This document shows positions 42,431-54,782 of a stretch of DNA of 64,000 nucleotides, piece by piece (within the stretch, counting starts at the first letter, position 1; every line of letters starts with the position of its first letter). The translations under genes and the position numbers were made by a program. The stretch is from Eustoma russellianum (taxonomy: Eukaryota; Streptophyta; Magnoliopsida; Gentianales; Gentianaceae): contig AP025067.1 of assembly GCA_036186865.1 (NCBI GenBank), positions 24,501,346-24,565,345 on the forward strand. Reading direction: 5' to 3'. The notes under the pieces were generated by a model. That model saw only the letters and a list, made by a program, of their open reading frames with translations, made no database searches and was not told the origin of the DNA.

Positions 42431-42841
42431 CTTTTTGCTCGAAAGATTTAGAAAATTGAGTTACCAGCGTAGATTTTGAGACATCTCATATTCAGCAAAA
42501 CTAAAATATAATAATAAAGAAAAGGTGAATTGATGCCAATTTGATGTGTTTATTGGAAGGAAAAAAAAAAAGAAGTCTCTTATACCACAAGTTTCAAAGA
42601 TCATGGATGAAATTCCGTATGACAGTTATCTCAACTAACAATTGATCTGTCACCATATGAGTAACTTTTTTATTTTTTTCTGAAAGAAAAATTTATGCCA
42701 TTTAGAATGAAATTAACAAGTTAAAAACAATATTTTAAGAAAAGAGTTAAAAGATTATGTTAGATATCTAATATTGACAGGTCATGAACGAAAATTTTGT
42801 CATTTTTTTAAAACTTGGAGTAAAGGTGAAATTCTACATCC
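42431..42841. other. Unassigned AT-rich DNA
   Basis: No gene or recognisable repeat was seen. Confidence 0.4.
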
Positions 42842-42925
42842 CGGGGCCCTTCAGCGCTTCAGTCCTAATGAATATTGTGGATGATGTAAATCAGGAGCCT
42901 AACAGCCTCCTAGTTTGGGTGGTAA
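42842..42925 (-). repeat. S1 SINE 3' fragment, minus strand
   Basis: GATGATGTAAATCAGGAGCC, AACAGCCTCCTAGTTTGG is the reverse complement of the S1 tail region. Confidence 0.65.
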
Positions 42926-43744
42926 CTTATTTTTTTAAAACTTAACAAAACTGATGGCTGGTCTTTGTATGACATTTAGCAGATGATGGTTTCTTTTAAT
43001 TACGATGCAAATCATTTGAGCTGATCTAAATATTAGTTTATTAAGTCTGATGTTTTTTTTTTAACTTCTTAAACTAGAACTTGAACATAATTTTTATGTG
43101 TCACTCAATCTCAATTTGAACTCAAGCACCTTCGCACTTGAGACAAATTTACAAAGAATTCAATCACATATCTTGATAAAAATAAAAAATAATTTTTTAT
43201 TATGAAAAAATATGTACAAGTAGAAATATTTATTTTAATATTTATTAACATTATGATAATTATCAATTATCATATTAGAATTGTTGTTGTTCAAACAAAT
43301 ATACTAATCTAAAGTAAATTCATACATAATTTTTATAATATATTTTAAGTTCGGACATGTTAACAAACTAACAACTCGAACATCAATATATTTAAAGTTG
43401 ACTTAATACGTTTTTGAGTCGAATCAAATTCAATATAACTCAAATCAAAACTTAAAAATTCAATATTCAGCTTGGTTTGGTTCGTTTAACCCCTAAAAGA
43501 AGAGAAACTAAATGGCCAGTGCTGGATGGAAACGCGGGTTCTTGAAAAGGGTAGCAAACCGAAAACTATTTTAATTTTTTATGCTTTTTTTTTTCCCTTT
43601 AAAAGAAAAACTTAGTTCAGTAAACTAAATTTCAGTCACAAGGTGAGTGCATGACGAGAGAGAGACAGAAGATGAGTCATTCTCTATTGAATTCAGTCTT
43701 TCAGAATAAAGTATTAATAATAAAAAAAATACGTTCATAGTTGC
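42926..43744. other. Unassigned AT-rich DNA
   Basis: Long AT-rich stretch without coding signal; no repeat family was recognised. Confidence 0.4.
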
Positions 43745-43915
43745 ATTAGCCTCCTACGTCTGCACAAGATTTGAGGAGGTGTCAGATTGTTTCGCGATAT
43801 GATGTACGCAGTTTTACCTTACATTTTGTGAAAGAGGCTGTTTCTACAGATCGAACTCATAACCTCAATATCACAAAACAGTAATCTTATCAGTTGTTTC
43901 AATGTAGGCCAAATA
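43745..43915 (-). repeat. Au-like SINE, minus strand
   Basis: On the minus strand a B-box-like GAGTTCGATC is followed by GAAACAGCCTCTTTCACAAA and GTAAAACTGCGTACATCA, words typical of the Au-SINE type found across angiosperms (by recall). Confidence 0.65.
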
Positions 43916-44584
43916 CAGTACTAACAATGTTAAGCGATTTACACCTTTCATGAGAAAAGTCTAGGTGGCAGGTTTACTTAGCTACAAATTCTTTTCTTCT
44001 TTTTTTAAGTTCAGGAAAAAAAATCCAGGTTTTTGATGCCATCTATGGGACTTCTTCCCTCATTCAATGCAGTATTTTGCTACATAGCTACAAATTTTGA
44101 CGGAGATTTATGTGGTTAAATATATGTAATAATACAGTGTAAATCCTAATTAATAATAAAATAACATGAACAAGAAACAAAAGAAGTGTTTGTAAGCACA
44201 TGCAGGAAAAGTGGAGTAATCCAATGAACATGTTCAATAAAATATGTAACTTCCAATTACAGAAACTAATTTTGTCTAGAAATGACAGCGATTTCTTACT
44301 TCTGATTTGGGAGTCCAGCAAGTAATAGACAGCTAATTAGTGAGTCCAAATCAAGGAATTCAATACTTTTTCATAGAGAAGTAAAGGGCATTTATATATT
44401 ACTTCACGCAACAGTTAATGCATGTATATATTGGATGATCCTTTGCCATCTTTGCCTAATAATTTATTTAATTGCTCTTGATCCTTCTTTCTTTCAACCA
44501 TATGCTAAAACCAAAATATAATAACAACAACAACAATAGAGAAAAACTAGAAGAATTCATTCTTTAAACAACACAACACATACT
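43916..44584. other. Unassigned AT-rich DNA
   Basis: No gene seen; ACAACAACAACAA microsatellite-like sequence near 44522. Confidence 0.4.
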
Positions 44585-44700
44585 CATTATGTCCCAACAA
44601 CATCAAAGACTGTCGTTAAGGTCTGGAGAGAGTGAGAGAGAGACAAACAACACATCCATCCGAAAACACATAGACATTATTTTCAGTGAGACCTCAACTC
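44585..44700 (+). repeat. Dispersed repeat F2
   Basis: CAACATCAAAGACTGTCG, AGGTCTGGAGAGAGTGAGAG, GAGACAAACAACACATCCAT and TTTTCAGTGAGACC match F2 copies in GH31 intron 1. Confidence 0.65.
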
Positions 44701-44885
44701 TATATTTTTGTCGAAACAGTATTTGTACTTTACGCAACTGACAAATGCGTGAATCAGGTAGATGCACTTCTTTGCCTTTTGAAAGAGGCCGGTGCAAAGG
44801 AGATTTGGGGTTTGGGATGGGGATGGGGGTGGAGGGAAGGGCAGCAAGGAAGAGAAAAGCATATGTTACCATGATACTATAATGC

Positions 44886-45120
44886 CTCCATGCTATACTC
44901 CAGTTGTTATTCGGGTTGAGATTTGATCCAACAGGTTAATAGTTCGATTTCAGGAACACGCACAATATGTGTTCCATTGTTGTTAGGCCGAAAGTCTGGT
45001 TTGCAGAGGGACACCTTATAAGTCAATGCGTAAGTACTCCTCCAAACTAGGAAGATACTGGACTTCTGATTAGCATTATCCATAATGTTCATTGGGATTA
45101 GGTCGATGGAGACCCCGGAC
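44886..45120 (+). repeat. tRNA-derived SINE (S1), plus strand
   Basis: TATACTCCAGTTGTTATTCG (A-box region), TAGTTCGATTTCAGGAAC (B-box region), AGGCCGAAAGTCTGGTTTG and GGACTTCTGATTAGCATT follow the S1 order. Confidence 0.75.
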
Positions 45121-45515
45121 GAGAGATTTTGACCATGATACTATCACTGTGATTATAATCATATCATTAATCATGTAATTGATGAGACGAAACTAAACAG
45201 TGATGTCTTCGACCGAGTTTAGTTTTCAAAGAATTGTTTATTTTTTTTACCTCAAAATCATATCTCACTGTCCGGCCCTTCCATGCTACTAGTATTCAAT
45301 AGTTTAAGGGAATCATTGTTTTCAAAATTGCACAAGCTTAAGAATAAAGTTGAATTATAAAAATAAAAATATAGATCGATTGCATGCATTATTAATTTTG
45401 ACTTTTATATCTTAATAAACAAATTTGTTTCTGTATATTGTTTATAAGAATAGCTATACAAGGAAACTCGTGCCGAACAAAAACAAAACACATAGTAGTA
45501 TTAAACAGACTAAAA
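45121..45515. other. Unassigned AT-rich DNA
   Basis: No gene or known repeat recognised. Confidence 0.4.
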
Positions 45516-45680
45516 AAACAACAACATTATCCTATTGTCTTAGAGGCTTCCGTTTATGGTAGGGATGGTAGGGGTATGGAGGTTGGATGTACACAATCAT
45601 ACTCATATGTAGAAAACATACAGAGAAATGCTAAGATTGATACGATTTTCCCTCCGAATGACAGCCTTGGATGGAGATCT
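45516..45680 (+). repeat. Dispersed repeat F1
   Basis: AACAACATTATCCTATTG, TCTTAGAGGCTTCCG and GGTTGGATGTACACAATC match other F1 copies. Confidence 0.65.
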
Positions 45681-46242
45681 GAAGGAGAGTTCAACAAAAT
45701 TTCAGTCTAAAGGTATGGTGGAAGGTCTAAATCACACATGTTACTTGTAGAAGTAAAGAATATATTTAGACATAAGTTTTAATCTGATTCACAAATTAAT
45801 TAGTTCAGAGAGTGTTTGAGACTGCTTTCAAAAAAAAATATTATTAGCAGTCATGCACTTATAAATGACAAGGTGGGGAAATGGATCTACGTCAATAAAT
45901 GTTTGGTAATAACTCAAATGAACTCCAAATAAGCTGTCAATTTTATACATATAAACGGATGGATTTCACACTGATGTCCTTATACGTAGCCATTCATTTT
46001 CTCGATAGTTAATGACTATATGAAAGTTAACGAGCAAATTACGGAGAAATTAAATTAATGAGTCAGAGAATAACAATCAAGGAGTAGGTGATCGGAAAAA
46101 AAAAGACTTGAGAAAGAGATTAATATATCCAAAAGCCAAGTTAGAATTATGTCAAAAAAGTCAATTACAGATACTATATATCTTTTAAATATCTTTTAAA
46201 AAGACTGATAGAGAGTTATCAAAAAAAGAAATAATATTTAAA
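45681..46242. other. Unassigned AT-rich DNA
   Basis: No gene seen. It may include decayed upstream LINE sequence of the RTE fragment that follows. Confidence 0.35.
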
Positions 46243-47360
46243 CATGGTTTTCATTGACCCAAAAAACACATATGACAAAGTTTGAGATAGTATGCAAAAT
46301 ATTTGAAAAGAAAGATGTTACAATAGTATATATATAAAAATCATCAAAGATATGTATGAGTACGTGATGAAAAACATAAAAACACTAGAAAAACTAAGCC
46401 TGGAGTTCTCTATTATAATACGCTTAAAACATCCTATGATCCATCTTAAGTCCATAACTTAATTGTCCAAGTTATTGATAAGCTCACTTAAAATATTGAA
46501 GGAAGGGTTTCGTAAAATGCGTTATTTGCAAACGACATATTGTTGGTTAATGAGACTAGTGAAGGAGTCAATATTATGTTGAATTGTTGGTGGGAAATGT
46601 TAAAGGCAAAAGGCTTCTCGTTGAGCATGGAAAAAAAAAAGGAACAGATTAAATGGAATTCAACTTTAGCAATAAAGAGTGAACTCTCAAGCATGTGTAA
46701 AAATTGGAGATTAATAGATTCACTTGAGTGTGGTTTCAGGCATTTAAGATATATATTACCAGAGATAGTAACTGCCAAGGATCTAAATGCATGATTTAGA
46801 CATTGTGTTTAAAATTGAAAAGTGTGTCATGTCTTATTTATGATGGTATAGTTTCTTTAAAGCTTAAAAGCAAGTTTTATAAGACAACAATAAGACCTAG
46901 ACATTTGTACAACTATGATGTTGGGCAGTAAATTGTGAGCATGAAGAAAAGATTTGAGTAACAGATATGCGAATGTTAAGATGGATGTAAAAATACAAGG
47001 CTAAATAAGGAATGACCATATTAAAAAAATCGTTGGGGTGTCTTCTATGGATGAGAAACCATAGGAGTTACGATTAAGATAAACATGTCCAAATGTGTCT
47101 TATAAATGCAACTGTTAAGCGTTGCGAGACACAGAATCAAGGACATGTCAAAAGTAAAAAAAAAAAAAAAGATCAAATAAGACATGTAAAAGAGACCATA
47201 GAAGTGATATAACTTATATAACAATGGATGAGAATACGATCTTTAGTATATCTCGGTGGACATATATAATTAATGTAGCCAACCTCATGTAACGATACAT
47301 GACTGAAGTGAGAGTTTTAAATACTTAAGACGAGAAAGTCATGATTGAGATGTTATAAGA
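46243..47360 (+). mobile_element. Old RTE-type LINE fragment (reverse transcriptase remains)
   Basis: Broken frames carry VFIDPKNTYDK (the RTE FIDLEKAYD motif), MYEYV, the degenerate catalytic stretch FANDILLVNETSEGVN near 46520, then KGFSLSMEKKKEQ and SKFYKTTIRPRHLY further on. The order fits an RTE RT core and C-terminus. Many stops and frameshifts show it is older than the copy at 33640. Confidence 0.72.
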
Positions 47361-47670
47361 TTTTGAAAAAGATGTACCTAAAATATACATATTAGACATT
47401 GTGATACACACAAAATAATATATGATTTGGGATAAATCTTAAAAACAAAAATGAAACTATAAAAATGAAAAAGTAGTGAAAAACGACTGATCTACAGCCG
47501 ATCCCATCTACCGTAAAATGCCGCAGTGTTGTTGTTTTCACATTGAAATTATCCACTGCTTGGGTCTGTGTGTTCGGATAAGTCAGATGAGTGGTTGTTT
47601 CAATGGATATTAATATACAAATAATTTGATTTCGGATATTTCTTTTAATACAATCATTTATGTTCATTGA
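47361..47670. other. Unassigned AT-rich DNA
   Basis: No gene or clear repeat was recognised between the RTE and L1 remnants. Confidence 0.4.
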
Positions 47671-48137
47671 TTTTTTTTGAGTAGAATGGAATCATTTTAT
47701 TCATATCATCAATCAATATTTACATATTGTTACAAGTATAGCAAAAAAACTGATAAACAAACTGCTTGGGTTACATCAGTTGTATCCTCACAAGACCATG
47801 CAAGACGAATGTTTCTAGCTCTTTCATAGATCGTTCGTACTATGACGCTTCCATATGGTAGATCAAAGTCATCATCAAATAAGCACTTGTTTCTTCAGGT
47901 CCAAATCATGTGTATCCCTTCCCGGAAGATATACATCCAGCTCTCTTCCGCATGTTCGTTCCCAAATGTCCCCTCTAGATTCATATCAATCCATCTCACC
48001 ACGTCGTTCTCAGAAAAGAATCTATGTCATGCATCTCTCTTTACCATATGTTCCCAACACGGGATGCCCATGAATAGCTGCGAAGTGCGTGCAAAATGTC
48101 ATCATCTGTGTCTTGGCAAATCCCACATAGCGGTGTA
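47671..48137 (-). mobile_element. L1-type LINE 3' fragment, minus strand
   Basis: A T-run at 47671-47678 marks the poly(A) end on the minus strand. Upstream on that strand frames read LCGICQDTDDDILHALR, then EDWID-like and VRTIYERARNIRLAWSCED, the L1 ORF2 C-terminal region. The last five bases before Copia-2 (GTGTA, 48133-48137) are its target duplication. No LINE sequence was recognised right of 53262, so the LINE was probably 5'-truncated close to that point. Confidence 0.72.
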
Positions 48138-48382
48138 TGTCATCTGGAAGGAAAAATGTTTTGTCATCCGGAAGGAAAAATGTTTTCTTTCATTCATCAT
48201 CTAAAATTGTACATCAGTATCTTCTTATAGGAGCTTTATATCTCTAACTAAGGTAACATGATATGCACAATAACAATTACACTAATTACACATGATCTGA
48301 TTCTACACTAATTACATGATTTCCTCTGATTCCGATTTAATTACATGATTTCCTCAGATTCTGAATTGTTTCCTTTTTCTCA
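48138..48382 (-). repeat. Copia-2 3' LTR
   Basis: On the minus strand it starts TGAGAAAAAGGAAAC and ends GATGACA. Near its end it holds a short tandem duplication of a GGAAGGAAAAATGTTTT unit (plus-strand reading), shared with the other LTR. Confidence 0.9.
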
Positions 48383-51300
48383 CACTCCCCCTCAAGTTGA
48401 ACAGTGGGATTCCCAATGCTCAACTTGCGTTGTACTTCAGAAAATATCCTTCCTGCTATCGCCTTGGTAAGTATGTTTGCTAATTGGTTCTCGGATCTCA
48501 CGAATGGAAGCTCTACCGCGCCATCTTCAATTTTTTCTTTGATAAAGTGTCGGTCAACTTCCACATGCTTCGTCCGATCATGTTGTACCGGGTTTTCTGA
48601 GATGCTTATTAATGCCTTATTGTCGCACTTTAGTTGACCTGGAGTCTTGGTGGGAACCGAATCTCGGTGAGCAACTTTTTAAGCCATAGTACTTTAGTTA
48701 TTCCTTTCGCGATACCCCGGAATTCCGCCTTTGCACTTGACAAAGCTACAACCTTTTGTTTCTTGCTTCTCCATGTTACCAGATTTCCTCCCACAATCGT
48801 AAAGTATCCTGAGGTGGATTTTCGATCATTAGGATTCCCGGCCCAGTCTGTGTTTGTGTAGGCTTCGATGTCAAGATGTCTTTTTTTTTTCTGAACATGA
48901 GTCCATGTCCTGCTGTACCCTTTAGGTATCATAAGATCCGTACTACCGCATCCATGTGCTCCATTTGGGCCTGGTGCATGAACTGGCTGACCACCCCTGC
49001 TGCATACGCAATGTCTGGTCTTGTGTGTGACAAATAGATTAACTTAGCATAAGTCGCTGATACCTCCCCTTCTCCACTGGTGTTCCTCCTTGCTTAATTC
49101 TGAGCCTATGGTTGACTTGTATAGGTACATCAGCTGGTTTGCAATCTAGCATACCTGTCTCCGTGAGCATATCCAGGACATACTTTTTTTTGCAATAAAT
49201 ATCTCATGTCTTGACCTTAGTACTTCAATTCCGAGAAAGTATTTCAGGCCTCCCAAGTCCTTCATCTCAAACTGCGTGAATAGATAATCCTTTAATTTTG
49301 ACATTTCTTCATGGTCACTTCTTGTAAGTATCATATCATCTACATAGATAATCAAGCACGTCACTAGGTCTCCTCTCTGTTTTATGAACAAGGTATGGTC
49401 AGAGTTGCTCTGTTTGTATCCATATTGCTTCATGGCTACTATAAACCGCCCGAACCATACTCGTGGTGACTGTTTAAACCCGTAGAGTGCCTTCCTGAGC
49501 CTACATACCTCTCCATCCTGGAAGTCATCAGTGAAACCCGGTAGAGCCTCTATGTATACCTCCTCTTTCAGATCTCCATGAACAAACGCATTTTTTACGT
49601 CAAATTGATGGAGTGGCCAGTCTTTATTCGCTGCTATTGAGAACAACACACGAATTGTATCAATCTTTGCTACAGGCAAAAACGTTTCATCATAGTCAAT
49701 TCCGCTTGTCTGTGTATACCCTTTTGCAACCAACCGGGCTTTTTTATCTTTCTACAGTTCCATCTGCATTATATTTCACAGTATTTATCCATCTGCATCC
49801 GACTGGCCGTTTCCCTTCTGGTAGTCAGCACTTATCCCACTTACCATTCTTAATCAACGCCATCATTTCTGTATCCATCGCCATTCTCCATCCTTCAATT
49901 TGTTTTACTTCATGCACATTATTCGGAATATCCTGACTATACAACTTTGTGATGAATGCGCACGCGGTGTTTGACATCTTCCCTTTGACCAGGTTTCCTA
50001 CAGGATATTGACTGTTCCGAAAAACATGTTCTGGAGAATACCGTTTGGGAGGGACGCCACGAGTGTGCCTATTAGGCAGAACATATCTTCTTTCTGCGGG
50101 GGTGTTTCAGTGTTAGTAGAACTCGGAAATATCAGAATTGATATCAGTTGGTTCGCTTACCTCTTGTAGAATACCATCCGAGTGGAGATATGAGGTTGAT
50201 CCTGATCCATTGGCCTCTAAAGTGGCAGGTGGTAGATCAGGCGTAACGGGTGATGGACCAGGAGTGTCACTTGGAGCAGTTTCTATGATATCCAACCAAC
50301 CGAGTGACTCACTCGACGTCTCTCCCTGAGTACGAGTTTGGGTGGAGTAATAAAATTCGGTCTCGAGAAAATCACAATCCATAGTCACATAGAGGCGATG
50401 ATGTAGCGGGTCATAACACCAATATCCTTTCTCATGTGGTGTCTATCCCACAAACACACATTTAATGGCGCATGAGTCAAGTTTGATCGGGTGTGTTTAG
50501 GGACATGAACAAAGACGGTGCAACCAAAAATTCGTGGGGGTAGTGTTAAACTGGATGGAGGAGATTTATAAGGTAAACGGAGGTGGCAATTGCTTCAGGC
50601 CAAAAATATTATGGTACGTGAGAGTCAAACATAAGGGCATGGGTCATTTCTAATAGGATCCAGTTTTTGCGTTCATCCACTCTGTTTTGCTGAGGTGTAT
50701 TTGGACAGGTCGTTTGGTGGATTAGGCCATTTTCTTGGAAGAATTTTTTGAGTTTGTGAGACAAGTATTCGCCGCCATTATTTGATTTGAGAATCTTGAT
50801 TTGGGTATTGAATTGGGTCAGGATCATATGGTAAAAATCCACGAATTTGGCTGACACCTCATCTTTGTGTTTAAGGAAATATACCTATGTCATGCGCGAC
50901 CAATCATCAATAAATAAGACAAATAATGAATACCATTTCAAGTAGGATAGGGAGATGGGCCCCAAACATCTGAATGTTTAGTGAAAACATTTCTTGGACC
51001 CTGGTATTATTTAAAGGGAAAAAAGTGCGGTGGCTTTTGGCGAGTAAACTTGTTTCACATTACAAATGGTGTTTAATATTAGGAAATAATGAAAGGAAAA
51101 GACGACAAAGATAACTTATTGAAGGGTGTCCCAGCCGACGATGCCAGAGCCAGATTTGTCGGTCAGTGGTGCCTTGAGATACAAGTGTCGTGCCCCTATC
51201 TGCCATCTCGTCCACATAATAGAGACCACTGCGCTCAGTACCACGCCCAATGATTGTCTTCGTACGGATGTCCTGCAATAGGCAAACACGAGGATACATG

Positions 51301-52958
51301 AGCACCACGCAGTTCAATTCCCTGGTAACATGACTCAATGACAGTAATTTTCAAGACAATGAAGGCACATATAGGCAGTTATGTAATTTCAGATGCGGAG
51401 AGATAGAAATAGTGCCAGCGCTCTTTACAGGGGCGAGACCACCATCAGCTGTCTGAATATGTGTTTTCATCAGTCGCACCAGACGCACAATATCAGATAT
51501 ATCGTGCTTCATCGTGTCTGTTGCATCGCAGTAAAATATCCACCTGTTATCTTGGTTATTATTTAAATAAGAGGGTTTATTGGACAAGGGGCCCGCGGTC
51601 AACACTCTCCCTTTTCCCCCCTCTTTTCTCCCGCCGTCAGCGCCCTCTTTTTCCCCTTCTTTTCTCACGCCATCAGCCATCCTCTCTCTCCTCTCTTTAT
51701 TTCCTTTCTTCTCTCTCTCCTCATTATTCTCATTTTCTCTTTTTCCTCTATCTTCTATTCTTCTTCTTCCTCCTTCCTCACCCGCCAGCCCCTTCTTCTC
51801 TCCCTCATCCTCTCTTTTTTTCTCACATAACCAGTAATACATTGTACCTGGACTGTCAGGGGGCTTAGCCATATTTGCTTTGCTGTGGTCCATCTGTGTT
51901 GCATCATGGTCACTGCTTTTCTTCTTCTCGGTTGTAGATATGCTGCCCGTGGCTACCTCCCCCATGCTGGCGCAACATTTCCTTTGCCTCTGCTCTTGTC
52001 ATCCCACCACGATGGGTATCCTATGAGTTTAAAACATTCATCTCTGGTATGTTTGTTTTTCTTACAGTGCGTACAAAAAAGGTGCGATTTATCCTCCTGC
52101 GATGATGGTTGCCTCGGATCTGAGCGGGTAGGCCTCCTGTCCGTTGGTTTTCTGGTGCTGGGCTTTGTTCTGGCAACCAATCTTGTCCCTATATCTCCTG
52201 ATGATGTAGTTTCCTCCAAGGTGGGGAGCATTGCCACTCCAAAGATCTGGAGTCTGGCAGCCTAGGCTGATTCTACTGAGGGTAGAAGTTCTTGTTTTAG
52301 GAGGTCTCTACGTACTCCCTCATACTTGTCATCAAGCGCCATCAAGAACTGGAATAGTCTTTGCTCAGCCGTAAGTCTGTTGTAGGTTGCTATGTCCGTC
52401 TCGAGTTGCATCGGATTAGGCGTTCTTCTGTCAATGGCCATCCATAGTGACTGCAGGCGGGTCCATAGATGTTCCAGGTCTCACTCCTCTGTCTGATGGT
52501 ACATGCCCGTCTGTGTAACTCGAACGCTTGGAATGAATCACCGCCGCTGCTATAAGTAACGGTCAGGCCGTTCCACAGAGTTTTTGCTGTAGGATATTGA
52601 GCAACATTATTGACTCGTGAAGGCTCAATATTCTGCACGTTCCAAGTAAACACCGTGTGATCCGATTGTTTCCACATGGAATATGACGGATCTGTGACCC
52701 TGGGGGGTCGTTGGTGAGGTGGTTCATTTTTCCTCGCCCCCTTATAGCCTTCTTCATAATACTAGACCATAGGGGGTAATTTTCGTTGTCCAGCTTAAAT
52801 TCGATGGACAAAATTTCAGGATTCATTTCTTGGGTAGGCATATTGCCTAGGCTGTTTCTGAGGAGGTTAGCAATCTGGAGGGTTAACTCATCAGAAATGG
52901 GTTTTTGCTGGCTTGATTCAGCTTCTGACATGGCTGTGGCATCGGATACTGTGGACAA
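48337..52958 (-). pseudogene. Copia-2 gag-pol remains
   Basis: Reading on the minus strand, gag starts at 52958 (MSTVSDATAMSEAE) with the KLDNENYPLW motif. A frame break follows near 52670. A zinc knuckle (CTHCKKNKHTRDEC) is at 51953-52237, then a protease-like WIFYCDATDTMKHD near 51510, GAG-pre-integrase (LWHRRLGHPS) at 51060-51338 and an integrase segment (SNNGGEYLSH, TCPNTPQQNRVDERK) at 50609-50857. Reverse transcriptase (MVAKGYTQTSGIDYDETF, catalytic YVDD in IIYVDDMIL) is at 49146-49733. RNase H is at 48630-48932 and 48337-48564 (ANILTKAI). Domain order is copia. Several frames are broken and the protease Asp-Ser/Thr-Gly site is altered, so it is inactive. Confidence 0.85.
51555..51850. 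other. Pyrimidine-rich insertion inside Copia-2 between zinc knuckle and protease
   Basis: About 300 bp of TCTCCTTTTCC-type sequence (plus strand) interrupts the region between the knuckle and protease. On the minus strand it reads as Glu/Lys/Arg-rich low-complexity protein. It starts near GGACAAGGGGCCC and ends near CACATAACC. Its composition differs sharply from both flanks. The origin is unknown; a captured UTR is possible. Confidence 0.5.
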
Positions 52959-52996
52959 TGATGAACGTGTGTTTTCTGAGTCCCAAGGATTATTCC

Positions 52997-53013
52997 CTTA
53001 GGCTCGAATACCA
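52997..53013 (-). promoter_or_regulatory. Copia-2 primer binding site
   Basis: On the minus strand TGGTATTCGAGCC follows the 5' LTR directly, a diverged form of the initiator tRNA-Met site. Confidence 0.7.
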
Positions 53014-53257
53014 TGTCATCCGGAAGGAAAAATGTTTTGTCACCCGGAAGGAAAAATGTTTTCTTTCATTCATCATCTAAAATTGTACATCAGTATCTTC
53101 TTATAGGAGCTGTATATCTATAACTAAGGTAACATGATATACACAATAATAATTACACTAATTACACATGATCTGATTCTACACTAATTACATGATTTTC
53201 TCTGATTCTGGTTTAATTACATGATTTTTTCGGATTCTGATTTTTTCCTTTTTCTTA
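53014..53257 (-). repeat. Copia-2 5' LTR
   Basis: Direct repeat of 48138-48382 with scattered substitutions. The first dinucleotide on the minus strand is now TA instead of TG. Confidence 0.9.
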
Positions 53258-53262
53258 GTGTA

Positions 53263-53727
53263 GGTCTAAGAAATAACCTAGGTATGTCTATTTATAATCT
53301 ATTTGTCCATTCTGCCCCCTTTATCTATATGTTTGTTCACAAACTTATTGTTTTCCATAAAATAAGTAGTTGATTAATATTTAGGGATTCAGATGGGCTA
53401 ATAAAGATTATTTTATTTTCTGGTATCAATGAAAGTTCGAATATCCCATCTGTCTATGTGTGGTGTAAACAAAAGTTAATTATTTGATTGGAAAAAAAAG
53501 GTCTTTTGATAAACTAGCTCATAGCAGCTGAAACAAGTACAAAATGAAAATAAAGGAGAAATCAGGTAACAACAGGGGTTTCCAATGCTTTAATTTAATA
53601 TCTTTTAGGGATTTGAATTGGGCATTGTCACACTTCCTCTTTACAATTATAGTTTGAATGCATGTCTCTTTTCTCCATGTGTGTGGAAAAAAAAAAAAAC
53701 TAACCTTTACGGGCTGTTGCTAAAAAT
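53263..53727. other. Unassigned DNA right of Copia-2
   Basis: No gene or repeat was recognised. Confidence 0.4.
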
Positions 53728-53875
53728 GGCACCAGGCTGCTAATTCGACAAGGTGTCTAGCCCAAACCTAGTTTGTTATAAAGAATCGACGATATAGTCT
53801 AAGCTGTCAAGATTCGAACCGACAATTTTGGATTCAATTATCCTAATACCAATTAAGTTACACCCCGTAACCAAG
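53728..53875 (-). repeat. tRNA-derived SINE 5' part, minus strand
   Basis: On the minus strand it has A-box-like TAACTTAATTGGTATTAGG and B box GGTTCGAATC, then a body word CTAGGTTTGGGCTAGACACC. The A/B spacing is about 40 bp. It is probably an S1 relative lacking the tail. Confidence 0.62.
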
Positions 53876-54782
53876 AATCTAAATCTCTGCAGCTATGCTT
53901 TGTTGTTCCTTCGTTTGAATGCATAGCAAATATTATCACTGAATTTCTTTAATCAAAATAACTATCTGTTTGACGTTTTTAAATTTTGTGATATTTTATC
54001 AGGCTATTAATTACTCTTAATTACTCGTGAATTACTCTTAATTACTCGTGAAATAGTATAAAATCTTTCAATATCTTTTCTTCTTATCTTTAATCCTCCC
54101 ATTTTAATGTGGCGAAAAGCCAGGAAATACTAATCTTGTCTCATATTAGTTGTGATTTCAGGTTAAGCGAATACAGGCTAATGGCAAACCAGAAAATGGT
54201 AATCTTTGTCCCAAAAATATTGTCAGACTTGATCAAACATTTAGTTGGTCAAATCTTATTTAAAGTCAAATTAAAGTATTTAAAAATTTATTTGTTGGAA
54301 TTTGATTTTAAATTATGTAATCTACTATTTTGTCAAACTATTGTATTAAATACTTTAATGATTTTGTCTTAGTTGATATTTGTTCAACTGTGATAATATT
54401 TTTAAGAATGAAGAAATACATGACTAGCCAATTTTCCTTTTAAAGGGTCAAATTTTAATAACCGAAGAAGAAATATAGACAGCATTGCCAGGGTCGGAAA
54501 TAATAACCAAACTGAGTTTTGGAGTGTACCAACGATGGACCACATTAACAATTATCAAATGGGAAAACGAAATCTTATCAACCAATCAGAAAGGAAAAAT
54601 AATAGTAACATTAATAAAAACACATGTACAATCATGCTAAATGTACAAAAAATGACAAGGTGGCCTAGACGAAGCATATGGCTTATGTTCTTTATATGTC
54701 TCTGAATAGACAAACACAAATGTCCACAGAGTCACAAGCAAACTTAAACTTTACGACATCACTATCACCCAATAATAAAGGC
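53876..54782. other. Unassigned AT-rich DNA
   Basis: It includes a short direct repeat of TTAATTACTCGTGAA/TTAATTACTCTTAAT type near 54007-54055. No gene was recognised. Confidence 0.4.

Larger units (their letters stand above)
48138..53257 (-). mobile_element. Copia-2: Ty1/copia retrotransposon, minus strand
   Basis: Short LTRs (48138-48382 and 53014-53257) flank 4.6 kb of copia coding remains on the minus strand. The target duplication GTGTA is perfect (48133-48137, 53258-53262). A polypurine tract (CTTGAGGGGGAG on the minus strand) lies next to the 3' LTR, and a tRNA-Met-like primer site (TGGTATTCGAGCC) next to the 5' LTR. Frameshifts and stops in gag and pol show it is defective. Confidence 0.9.

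Noticed and set aside
51461..51868. Overlapping Ser/Leu/Phe/Pro-rich open frames on the plus strand
   Set aside because: They are translations of the pyrimidine-rich insertion in Copia-2 and have no complexity.
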